A stretch of DNA of 29,488 bases from an uncultured Bacteroides sp. (GCA_900556625.1 USPQ01000027.1:1-29488); one strand, 5' to 3'; shown: positions 15,151-20,339, counted from the first letter of the stretch. Notes: generated by a model not told the origin, from the letters alone. A program made the numbers and translations.

Positions 15151-16061
15151 GATTTATCCTCCCTTATTGTTACACGGATACTATCAGCTTTAGGAACTGT
15201 TTTGATATACTTAGAATATAATTCCGGATAGTCAGCCTGAAACTTTTTAGTATCAAAATTGTCACTTGTAGAAGCGGGTGTATAACTAACTCGCAATCTT
15301 CCGGCATCCCATGACTTGACACCATTCTCACGCATAGCAGTTTTCAGTTTTGCCTTATAATCTTTCTGAATCTTGGTTAGATCTGCAAGTTCTTCCTCAA
15401 TTCCGATTATAGTATTTACAAGTTGCATTGGAATAAGTAACTTGTCATCATCAGGGGCAGGAACAGGAAGAATGGATAGATATTGCTCACCCTTCTTCTC
15501 GCATTCCATTAATTTCTTGACTTCTTTATCAGACTTACGAGGAATTTCAACCAATTCATGTTTATCACCACGTACCCAAATGCCGAACAATTTATCAACT
15601 TTGAGTAATGGATTTTGGAGTTCAAACAGATAAGCATAAATTGACAACTGCCAACTCAAATACTCTTCGTCAAGATGCAGCGTAGTTTTGATGTCACCAA
15701 GACAGATTCTACCGGCTTTCTCCCAAACACAATCTATATTCGATGCAAAGTATTCGTTATCAGAGACGGTGTATTCATTGGCAAACGCCTTATATCCGGC
15801 ATTTATCCTCATTCTGATGTAATTCTCTGCTTCAATACTTTCAGGCGGTAAACTTGTTGCATCAGCAAACTGGCATTGAGCATGAATAAGGCTACCCTTC
15901 TCAGCAGCTCTCTTCAACACAAAATCCGGGACATCTTTATATTTGTCAGGGAACAACTGCCGGCTAATCATACCGGTTATACCTTGCAACTGTTTGTCAC
16001 CGAGCATATAAGTGTGGTTTTCCTCATTAAAAACCACACTGGATTTCACTAATTCTATCAT
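15147..16061 (-). CDS. PD-(D/E)XK exonuclease, recombination partner
   Basis: The 304-residue protein starts at the ATG at 16059-16061 (MIELVKSSVVFNEENHTY); the earlier frame extension begins with TTG and is rejected. The nuclease core shows E96, D110 (ASNID), D123-x-K125 in GDIKTT, and Q138-x3-Y142 in WQLSIYAY, the motif II-III-QxxxY layout of RecE/lambda-exo/Cas4-like enzymes. The C-terminal part (residues about 215-304) is helical with GVKSWDAGRLRVSYTP and DFDTKKFQADYPELY-like segments typical of phage members. It lies directly between the annealing protein and ssb, the usual recombineering-type trio, and would resect dsDNA ends. Confidence 0.8.
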   Translation of the reverse strand: MIELVKSSVVFNEENHTYMLGDKQLQGITGMISRQLFPDKYKDVPDFVLKRAAEKGSLIHAQCQFADATSLPPESIEAENYIRMRINAGYKAFANEYTVSDNEYFASNIDCVWEKAGRICLGDIKTTLHLDEEYLSWQLSIYAYLFELQNPLLKVDKLFGIWVRGDKHELVEIPRKSDKEVKKLMECEKKGEQYLSILPVPAPDDDKLLIPMQLVNTIIGIEEELADLTKIQKDYKAKLKTAMRENGVKSWDAGRLRVSYTPASTSDNFDTKKFQADYPELYSKYIKTVPKADSIRVTIREDKS

Positions 16062-16066
16062 TATTA

Positions 16067-16849
16067 TCAATTTCTAGGAGGATACGTTTTCTGCATGTCA
16101 ATAGTTATGTTTCTGAACTCCTTATTATTGTGAAGTTCAGGATGTTCAGCCCAAACTCTCTCAAGCTCTTCGCGGCTTTTAACACCAGTCATTTGTTTAA
16201 TTGCACGATCCAGGTCTACACCAGTATATACTTTGCCCGAAGCGTTTGAAGCAGAAACATTGGGAGCATATACTTTTTCCTTTGTATTACCATAAGCAAA
16301 ACGAACACGGTTTTTATTGTCCACAATAACAAGTAGAATAATCTCCTTTTGCTCGTTATAGCCAATCTCTTTCACACTGAATTTGGTATATAGAGCAAAA
16401 GAACCTGTTTTGCTCTGATATACTTCATTTTTCTCAAGTGGAATCCAAATGAAAGGACCCGTATAAAGTTCACGCCCAATTCCCCAGTTAAATCCTGCAC
16501 GTTTAAAGGCATCCGAAGCCTGCCCTTTCTCTTTTTCTGTACTGGATTCTGTCCCAACATCCTGTTTACTCACCCATTCCTTCTTTTCATTATCCCAAAT
16601 GGACAACGTGCAGAATAGATTCCCATTAACGACATCATGGTGCCGTTTCCAGTTCATTTCTCCGAACACTTCATCAAGTATTCTCATGTCTACTCGAGCA
16701 TCCTTGTATAATAGCAAGGAGCAGCCCGAACCGTCCGGTTTCATAGTACCAACCCTACATTCAATTTCAGAAGCTAGAAGCGGTCTGATAGAGTTTTTTT
16801 TCTTCTCTTCATTCTGAACCGTTGATACAGTGTTTTTTCTCGCTGTCAT
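16067..16849 (-). CDS. Rad52/Rad22-type single-strand annealing protein
   Basis: This 260-residue protein has a core at about 22-130: LLYKDARVDMRILDEVFGE, WKRHHDVVNGNLFCTLSIWD, QDVGTESSTEKEKGQASDAFKRAG (two stretches around 96-119) and GIGRELYTGPF. The DVGTES then EKxKGxASDAFKRA pattern is characteristic of phage Rad52-like (Sak-type) annealing proteins. The C-terminal 80 residues are variable, which is normal. It would anneal complementary strands after resection. It is the first gene after promoter P4, with the GTCAAACC leader directly upstream, which fixes the start at 16849. Confidence 0.8.
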   Translation of the reverse strand: MTARKNTVSTVQNEEKKKNSIRPLLASEIECRVGTMKPDGSGCSLLLYKDARVDMRILDEVFGEMNWKRHHDVVNGNLFCTLSIWDNEKKEWVSKQDVGTESSTEKEKGQASDAFKRAGFNWGIGRELYTGPFIWIPLEKNEVYQSKTGSFALYTKFSVKEIGYNEQKEIILLVIVDNKNRVRFAYGNTKEKVYAPNVSASNASGKVYTGVDLDRAIKQMTGVKSREELERVWAEHPELHNNKEFRNITIDMQKTYPPRN

Positions 16850-16890
16850 AATTCTAATTTAATGGTTTGACTTTTAGTTTATTACATCAG

Positions 16891-16949
16891 TAAAGGTAAT
16901 CGTTATTGACAAGTTTAGCAAACAGAAACTTCGCCTTTTTAACGCCATT
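16891..16949 (-). promoter_or_regulatory. Promoter P4, drives the recombination operon
   Basis: On the minus strand AATGGCG (16943-16949) and AAAGGCG (16932-16938) are 11 bp apart. TTTG (16919-16922), a 20-bp spacer and TACCTTTA (16891-16898) follow. The block 16891-16935 is identical to P1 at 724-768. The GTCAAACC leader lies about 20 bp downstream of the -7 box. Confidence 0.8.
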
Positions 16950-16966
16950 TTCAGGTAGTAAAAACT

Positions 16967-16988
16967 GCCTGTACAATATCGTACAGGC
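16967..16988 (-). terminator. Intrinsic terminator of the tRNA-like gene cluster
   Basis: GCCTGTAC (16967-16974) and GTACAGGC (16981-16988) form a perfect 8-bp stem with a 6-nt loop. On the minus strand it is followed by AGTTTTTAC. It ends transcription coming from the tRNA-like cluster and insulates it from promoter P4 just downstream. The plus-strand side carries an A-run, so it may work only weakly in the other direction. Confidence 0.75.
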
Positions 16989-17037
16989 AAAAAAATAAGA
17001 ATAATCCAATGTACCTTATGGAACGGCTACGCTTGAA

Positions 17038-17203
17038 GGGTGTACGGCTCCCTGATTTATACATAATGTAAATGCTAGTGGACGGAACCGGAGTCGAACC
17101 GGTCTCACGGAATATTGGTGCACCTCACCGCAGTTTCAACCAACGATATACATATCCGCCCGATTAATTAAAAAGGTGCACTATCTTCACAGACCGTACA
17201 CCC
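17038..17203. repeat. 10-bp inverted repeat enclosing tRNA-like gene 1
   Basis: GGGTGTACGG (17038-17047) is the exact reverse complement of CCGTACACCC (17194-17203). In minus-strand RNA these are trailer and leader arms around tRNA-like gene 1. The homologous arms around gene 2 have different bases but stay complementary, which supports real pairing. Confidence 0.8.
17079..17161 (-). tRNA. tRNA-like gene 1, no recognisable D or anticodon arm
   Basis: The acceptor stem pairs GGGCGGA with TCCGTCC (one G-U), with A as discriminator. The T-arm is ACCGG-TTCGACT-CCGGT, fully canonical. The 52 nt in between do not fold into normal D and anticodon arms. They allow instead TTGGT/ACCAA closing a 19-nt loop and a GGTG/CACC hairpin, and there is no T33-anticodon context in any 7-nt loop I could form. 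The length is 83 nt with no encoded CCA. It would probably be annotated as a tRNA of undetermined type. It is either a degenerate tRNA or a functional non-decoding tRNA-like RNA. Confidence 0.5.
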
Positions 17204-17259
17204 CAATCACAAACACAAAACAAAACTCATGAACTACTATAATTTAATAGGATCAAAAG

Positions 17260-17362
17260 GGTGAATGGCGTGGGGCTCGAACCCACATCACGCATATCTG
17301 CGTATGCTGCCAATTACACCAGCCATCCGTTTCAAGTGAACTATTCTCACGAACCATTCACC
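17260..17362. repeat. 9-bp inverted repeat around tRNA-like gene 2
   Basis: GGTGAATGG (17260-17268) is the reverse complement of CCATTCACC (17354-17362). In minus-strand RNA the 5' leader arm can pair with CCATTCACC, which overlaps the 3' strand of the tRNA acceptor stem (17263-17269). Leader pairing (9-10 bp) and the acceptor stem (7 bp) are mutually exclusive. Confidence 0.8.
17262..17328 (-). tRNA. tRNA-like gene 2, anticodon arm reduced to a tetraloop hairpin
   Basis: The acceptor pairs GGATGGC with GCCATTC (one G-U); the discriminator is A. The D-arm GTG-TAATTGGCAG-CAT is of the common Gln-like type. The T-arm GTGGG-TTCGAGC-CCCAC is canonical. The anticodon arm is only ACGCA-GATA-TGCGT: five base pairs and a 4-nt loop, so there is no 7-nt loop and no readable anticodon. 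The gene is 67 nt, several bases shorter than a normal tRNA. Recognition by RNase P, T-arm binders and EF-Tu is plausible from acceptor and T-arm, but decoding is not. Confidence 0.6.
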
Positions 17363-17427
17363 TAGAACACAAACACAAAATAAAACACGACATTAACTAT
17401 TAAATAGCACTCTCACGAGCTTCTTGC

Positions 17428-17519
17428 TTCCGGATAGCCGTTCAAAGCACACCGGAATAGTATAGAACAATTAAAACTCAAATAACAGGGGCTTTAACCC
17501 TACAGCGTCCTTTTCGCTG
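17428..17519 (-). ncRNA. Structured spacer RNA with back-to-back hairpins
   Basis: On the minus strand, CAGCG-AAAAGGA-CGCTG (17503-17519) is directly followed by TAGGG-TTAAAGC-CCCTG (17486-17502). Both are exactly 17 nt with 5-bp stems and 7-nt loops, the geometry of tRNA anticodon and T-arms, with no gap between. Further on, TTCCGG/CCGGAA (17428-17433 with 17452-17457) closes an 18-nt loop. No acceptor stem could be found, so I do not call a tRNA. It fills the gap between tRNA-like genes 2 and 3. Confidence 0.4.
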
Positions 17520-17555
17520 GCAACATTAGTTAAACATAAAAAGAAAAATTCTCTG

Positions 17556-17653
17556 TGAAGGAACCCGGACTCGAACCGGGATGATAGATTACCTATGTAT
17601 GACTTTCTTCAATCTATCTGCATACTTGCGTTTACCAATTCCGCCATTCCTTC
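17556..17653 (-). tRNA. tRNA-like gene 3 (Leu/Ser-type frame) with a 19-nt loop and possible pseudoknot
   Basis: The acceptor GAAGGAA/TTCCTTC is perfect; the discriminator is A. The D-arm GCG-GAATTGGTAAA-CGC is like tRNA-Leu. The T-arm is CCCGG-TTCGAGT-CCGGG. Between them lie 47 nt, about 15 more than a type II tRNA has. GTATG (17621-17625) pairs with CATAC (17597-17601) around a 19-nt loop. Inside it, GATAGATT (17611-17618) pairs perfectly with AATCTATC (17583-17590) beyond the stem, giving a pseudoknot topology. No anticodon can be assigned. Total length is 98 nt. Confidence 0.55.
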
Positions 17654-17745
17654 AGGTCGTAGCCAGACGCTTCCGGCTACATTGATTGTATATATAATGC
17701 AAATATATTTTCACCCTCACGGGTTACTTAACTCTGATTGAGTTG

Positions 17746-17816
17746 AGCCGGGAAACGGATTCGAACCGCTGACCTCATGTGGAAACATGCGCTCTAACCA
17801 ACTGGGCTATCCCGGC
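17746..17816 (-). tRNA. tRNA-like gene 4, anticodon arm with a 4-nt loop
   Basis: The acceptor GCCGGGA/TCCCGGC is perfect; the discriminator is T. The D-arm is GCCC-AGTTGGTTA-GAGC and the T-arm AGCGG-TTCGAAT-CCGTT. The anticodon arm is CATGT-TTCC-ACATG: 14 nt instead of 17, with a 5-bp stem and TTCC loop, followed by a normal AGGTC variable loop. Apart from the missing three loop bases the molecule is an ordinary 71-nt tRNA. Its body is nearly the same as tRNA-like gene 5, but the acceptor stem is different. A 6-bp GC-rich hairpin (GCCCGG/CCGGGC) precedes the 5' end. Confidence 0.65.
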
Positions 17817-17872
17817 AGATGCCCGGAGAACCGGGCTAATTGGCAAATACTAAAATTAAGCAATGTTGACCT

Positions 17873-18064
17873 TCACAGGCTATTTTTATTTTGTTTCTTA
17901 TCTTCATAGATAAATCTAGTAACCAATAGTACAACGACTACGAAGAATATGATATATGACCAAGCGATATCACTTCTTGTAGCTTCGATTCCCCCACCTA
18001 TATACATAGCTACCAATAAGGCAACCACTGTAAAAATGTTATGAACGATTTTCAATGTTTTCAT
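17873..18064 (-). CDS. Small two-pass membrane protein
   Basis: This 63-residue protein has two hydrophobic helices at about residues 8-27 (IFTVVALLVAMYIGGGI) and 34-52 (AWSYIIFFVVVVLLVTRF), joined by a short polar turn, with a Lys/Asn-rich C-terminus. It overlaps the upstream gene by 4 bases (ATGA). It is the last protein gene before the tRNA-like cluster and probably shares its transcript. Function is unknown; such small membrane proteins in lysogeny/early regions can be exclusion or holin-like factors. Confidence 0.55.
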   Translation of the reverse strand: MKTLKIVHNIFTVVALLVAMYIGGGIEATRSDIAWSYIIFFVVVVLLVTRFIYEDKKQNKNSL

Positions 18065-18300
18065 TTCTTCCGTTTTTTACGTTTGACTTTCTTAGCGCAT
18101 CGGCAATGAAGTAATACCTGAGCAGCATTACAGTGCCATTTACCATTTTGAGCATTTACAGGCTTATCACTTTCAATCTTACCCGCTTCTATAAGATTCA
18201 TCAATTTCTTTTCCCCACCTACATAATATGCAGACTTATCTTTTCCGAATGTCTCTGTAGAAAACAGACGGAGAATATTATCTAGCAATATTTCAGCCAT
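18061..18300 (-). CDS. Small hypothetical phage protein, possibly DNA-binding
   Basis: A protein of 79 residues from the ATG at 18298-18300 (MAEILLDNILRLFS), chosen because AGAGG stands just upstream; ATG at 18315 is also possible. It contains KSAYYVGGEKKLMNLIEAGKIESDKP-like and NGKWHCNAAQVLLHCR segments, suggesting a compact winged or helix-turn-helix fold in which a conserved K-W-x-C-NAAQVL helix could contact DNA, and ends in a very basic tail (KKVKRKKRKK). No family is assigned. It overlaps the membrane-protein gene by 4 bases. Confidence 0.55.
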   Translation of the reverse strand: MAEILLDNILRLFSTETFGKDKSAYYVGGEKKLMNLIEAGKIESDKPVNAQNGKWHCNAAQVLLHCRCAKKVKRKKRKK

Positions 18301-18332
18301 TTCACCTCTAATCATCTCAACAAACAAGGTAG

Positions 18333-18539
18333 TTACGCAATTCTAGTTACTATAAACTGCATATTTTTTACGTCTGACTTTGTTTTCCAAACCATTCCTT
18401 CAGCTTTTTCTTTATAAAGCCGAGCATTTAAAGTGTAAGTAACAGACGTTTTTTGAATGATAGGAAATACTTCTATTGCACCAACGTCCATGTTTCGCAA
18501 AACATTGATTATACTGCGTCTTTCTATTTCTTTTTCCAT
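18333..18539 (-). CDS. Small hypothetical phage protein
   Basis: This 68-residue protein begins MEKEIERRSIINVLRNMDVGAIEVFPI, continues VTYTLNARLYKEKAEGMVWKTKSD and ends MQFIVTRIA. The pattern (helix, GAxxxFP, a tract of Tyr/Leu/Arg, then W-x-TK and a beta strand ending VTRI) is frequent in small phage early proteins of Bacteroidetes but has no known function. It lies downstream of a leader with a long hairpin (18564-18609). Confidence 0.55.
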   Translation of the reverse strand: MEKEIERRSIINVLRNMDVGAIEVFPIIQKTSVTYTLNARLYKEKAEGMVWKTKSDVKNMQFIVTRIA

Positions 18540-18563
18540 ACTGATTAATTTTAAAATAAAAGC

Positions 18564-18609
18564 TCCCCCGAACCAATTCGATCGGCAGCATCACGCTTTA
18601 TTCGGAGGA
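18564..18609 (-). promoter_or_regulatory. Leader hairpin before the 68-residue gene
   Basis: TCCCCCGAA (18564-18572) and TTCGGAGGA (18601-18609) form a 9-bp stem with a 28-nt loop. The single mismatch on the plus strand becomes a G-U pair in minus-strand RNA, so the hairpin belongs to the minus-strand leader. The flanks are similar to those of the hairpin at 18879-18916, so the two intergenic regions are paralogous. Confidence 0.45.
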
Positions 18610-18654
18610 TTTACTTAACTTTGGGGTGTAAAATCAAAAATTAAGTGAAGAAAT

Positions 18655-18852
18655 TCATTCATTATCTCTCTTTTTATCTCGATTAAACCCGACTTTACAA
18701 TCTGCATAATCCCCAAAAGCTTTCTGTATCATAGCAGGAAGCTTTTCGGCTACTATTTTAGCTGATTTTATCGGCATATTCTCTACATGCAATGAGAATG
18801 TGGCATCTTCCAAATTCTCATTCCTATCGTTTTTAATTGTTACTTGAATCAT
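18655..18852 (-). CDS. Small hypothetical phage protein
   Basis: This 65-residue protein starts MIQVTIKNDRNENLEDATFSLHVENMPIKSAKIVAEKLPAMIQKAF-like and ends KKRDNE. Beta strand, acidic turn, then a helix: a small alpha/beta domain. No known family was recognised. Its leader (18853-18961) holds a strong hairpin similar in layout to that before the 68-residue gene, and the same intergenic region is shared with the divergent plus-strand membrane-protein gene. Confidence 0.5.
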   Translation of the reverse strand: MIQVTIKNDRNENLEDATFSLHVENMPIKSAKIVAEKLPAMIQKAFGDYADCKVGFNRDKKRDNE

Positions 18853-18878
18853 GTGATTATTAATTAGTTAATAATTTT

Positions 18879-18916
18879 CCCGTTCCAAGATTATTCGCTA
18901 ATAAAAAAGGAACGGG
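18879..18916. promoter_or_regulatory. Hairpin in the divergent intergenic region
   Basis: CCCGTTCC (18879-18886) and GGAACGGG (18909-18916) form a perfect 8-bp stem with a 22-nt loop. Plus-strand sequence after it is GGATTTTCTTATTTTTG, which includes TATTTTTG, an exact TAnnTTTG -7 box for the gene at 18962. On the minus strand the hairpin lies in the leader of the 65-residue gene. It could act as a terminator, an operator or a leader element. Confidence 0.4.
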
Positions 18917-18961
18917 GGATTTTCTTATTTTTGAAGTGTCAAATCAAAAAACAAGAAAAAT

Positions 18962-19408
18962 ATGAATAATGAAGAAAAAGTAGTTTCATACTACAAAGAA
19001 ACTTTAGAGAAAAAAATCGAATGGACTTTCAGACTCCAAAGCACTCTGTTGACTGTTGCATCTGCTACTTTTGCTGTACTTGTTTCTTTAAGCAATCTTT
19101 CAACCAACAACGCTTGCAGTCGAATTTTACTATTGGTGGTAATATGTTCAAACGCACTATCCATCCTTTTTTCGTGTATAACCATATACGAGAATCGAGC
19201 AATGAGCAACGTGATGATACGCAACGCTCAAAAACGGGTAGAAGAATATATCCTCTATAGCTTATACAATTCCAAAATGACCGTAACGCCAGCCGTACCA
19301 CGCAATAAAATCTTCGCAATTTGTGAGTCAATTTCCTACATTTCATTTCTATTCTTTATTATTAGTTTAACAGCCTATGCAATTTATAAGATATACACGC
19401 AGTTGTAA
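18962..19408 (+). CDS. Three-pass membrane protein, opposite to the surrounding operons
   Basis: This is a 148-residue protein. A charged N-terminus of about 24 residues (MNNEEKVVSYYKETLEKKIEW) is followed by transmembrane segments at about 27-46, 52-75 and 121-143. The polar segment between TM2 and TM3 contains MIRNAQKRVEEYILYSLYNSK. The shape resembles small SLATT-like or exclusion-type membrane proteins, but no motif proves either. It is the only plus-strand gene between minus-strand units, with its own -7 box (TATTTTTG), so it may be expressed in the lysogen. Superinfection exclusion or an effector role is an inference from topology and context. Confidence 0.6.
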   Translation: MNNEEKVVSYYKETLEKKIEWTFRLQSTLLTVASATFAVLVSLSNLSTNNACSRILLLVVICSNALSILFSCITIYENRAMSNVMIRNAQKRVEEYILYSLYNSKMTVTPAVPRNKIFAICESISYISFLFFIISLTAYAIYKIYTQL

Positions 19409-19424
19409 CGTCAATTAAACACTG

Positions 19425-19495
19425 AAGTGATGAACGGATTCGAACCGCCGACCTCATGTAGAAACATGCGCTCTAACCAACTAAGCTACATCACC
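19425..19495 (-). tRNA. tRNA-like gene 5, anticodon arm with a 4-nt loop
   Basis: The acceptor GGTGATG/CATCACT has one terminal G-U; the discriminator is T. The D-arm is GCTT-AGTTGGTTA-GAGC, the T-arm GGCGG-TTCGAAT-CCGTT. The anticodon arm CATGT-TTCT-ACATG again has a 5-bp stem and a 4-nt loop, then AGGTC. From the D-arm to the T-loop it is almost the same as tRNA-like gene 4, with a different acceptor stem. It lies at the 3' end of a 274-bp structured leader and is 1.6 kb from the other four genes. Confidence 0.65.
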
Positions 19496-19769
19496 TTTAT
19501 ATACATAAAGCAAATACCTCGATTTGCCGACAAACGTCTAACTGATTTAGTTTTACAACGATACGGCTTGACCATTAACCACAGCATTATATCGTTGAGA
19601 AGCCCGCCTACGTCAGTAATCCCTTTCGGCATGTGTCGGCTTCCAAAACACCATTTTACCAATATGTCAAAGAACTCTTCTCTGTTGTTCCCAGTCTCCC
19701 TTCAAGGGCAGGCTCAAAGACCGGACTGGGTACCGGATAACCGGCGGTTTGGTTTGACTTTAGTGAGGG
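19496..19769 (-). ncRNA. Structured RNA with a boxA-like element, upstream of tRNA-like gene 5
   Basis: There is no plausible gene in these 274 bp. On the minus strand, in order: CCGG-ttat-CCGG; CCCAGTC/GACTGGG (19690-19696 with 19724-19730) enclosing CCCTTGAAGGG; then AGTTCTTTGACATATTGG (19659-19676), which matches the boxA region of Bacteroides rRNA leaders. Next are GCCGACA/TGTCGGC, a CAACGATA/TATCGTTG stem and a GCAAAT/ATTTGC hairpin just before the tRNA-like gene. The mix of antitermination signal and long-range stems looks like a stable-RNA operon. No Rfam family is recognised; it is not tmRNA, RNase P RNA or 4.5S RNA by sequence. Confidence 0.5.
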
Positions 19770-20006
19770 TTAGAGAATACTTTGGTTGTTCTTCAAAACT
19801 ATGTCCATTAAGTTTCGTTGCGATTCAATAAATTTCTTCAAATCATCACATTGGGAAACTTTCTCTCTATAAAATCCACGTTCTGATTCTAAATCTCGTT
19901 TGAGTTTTTCATTTTCACCTCTCAAAGAGCTGATCAACGCGTCTCGTTCTTCAATCACAGCTTCATATTTGTCTCGCTGTATTTCTAGTTCGGTTCTTTT
20001 ATCCAT
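19770..20006 (-). CDS. Coiled-coil small protein
   Basis: This 78-residue protein is almost entirely one coiled coil (residues 3-70), with heptads such as LEIQRDKYEAVIEERDALISS and ENEKLKRDLESERGFY. There is no other domain. It lies 15 bp downstream of the 97-residue gene in the minus-strand unit that starts opposite the repressor. Small coiled-coil proteins of this kind can oligomerise or antagonise regulators; the function is unknown. It ends where the boxA RNA region begins, so that RNA could be its 3' continuation. Confidence 0.55.
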   Translation of the reverse strand: MDKRTELEIQRDKYEAVIEERDALISSLRGENEKLKRDLESERGFYREKVSQCDDLKKFIESQRNLMDIVLKNNQSIL

Positions 20007-20021
20007 TGTTGTATAATTTGA

Positions 20022-20315
20022 TTAATCTCCGACGTAATGTGCACCGTAATGAGTACTATTTGGGTTGTAGTAAGCGGAAGCGGGAATATTAAGGTTATTA
20101 TATTCCTTGCTAGGTGTAGCTTTGGCAGTCTTGCTCATAGCTTCATGTCTTTCAGCTAAAAATTTATCAGTTCTTGATTTCACTGCTTCCGGTGAGAAAC
20201 TTTCTTGGAGTTTTGCAAAGCTCCATGCAGATTTTAAACACTCTGAAAATGTTTTTCCACCCTTCTTGTAATTGCGGTGTGCAGACTTCATTATTTGTGA
20301 TAAATTGTAGCTCAT
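20022..20315 (-). CDS. Hypothetical phage protein opposite the repressor
   Basis: This 97-residue protein has a helical N-terminal part MSYNLSQIMKSAHRNYKKGGKTFSECLKSAWSFAKL and a disordered C-terminus rich in Asn, Tyr and Ser (NIPASAYYNPNSTHYGAHYVGD). The helical part is of a kind common in Bacteroidetes mobile elements. It is the first gene divergent from the HTH repressor, the position where phages place Cro, antirepressor or early control genes, but there is no HTH. It is presumably repressed from the operators at 20393 and 20435. Confidence 0.55.
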   Translation of the reverse strand: MSYNLSQIMKSAHRNYKKGGKTFSECLKSAWSFAKLQESFSPEAVKSRTDKFLAERHEAMSKTAKATPSKEYNNLNIPASAYYNPNSTHYGAHYVGD

Positions 20316-20339
20316 AATCGTTATTTTTTAATTGGTTTT

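Larger units (their letters stand above)
17208..17386. repeat. Tandem leader repeats, 160 bp apart
   Basis: Positions 17176-17226 and 17336-17386 align without gaps over 51 bp at about 76% identity, exactly 160 bp apart. They include a shared CACAAACACAAAACAAAAC-type tract at 17208 and 17368. The tRNA-like genes 1 and 2 and their leaders thus descend from one duplicated unit, yet the RNA bodies between have diverged strongly. Confidence 0.75.

Noticed and set aside
16990..17830. Ordinary tRNA genes with assignable anticodons
   Set aside because: I tried standard 5-7-5 anticodon arms in every register for all five genes; none pairs. Three have only 14 nt where 17 are needed, so no amino acid identity is given.
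19740..19775. Minus strand contains AACCCTCACTAAAG, the core of the phage T3 RNA polymerase promoter
   Set aside because: No T3-type RNA polymerase or other sign of such a phage is present, the initiating GGGAGA is missing, and the part ACTAAAGTCAAACC is better explained by the GTCAAACC leader element shared with other genes here. It could also recall a cloning-vector trace, but the flanks are normal phage sequence.
19427..19831. Plus-strand frame of 134 residues across the RNA region
   Set aside because: It reads through the reverse complement of tRNA-like gene 5 and the structured boxA RNA, has no promoter or domain, and starts inside the tRNA-like gene.
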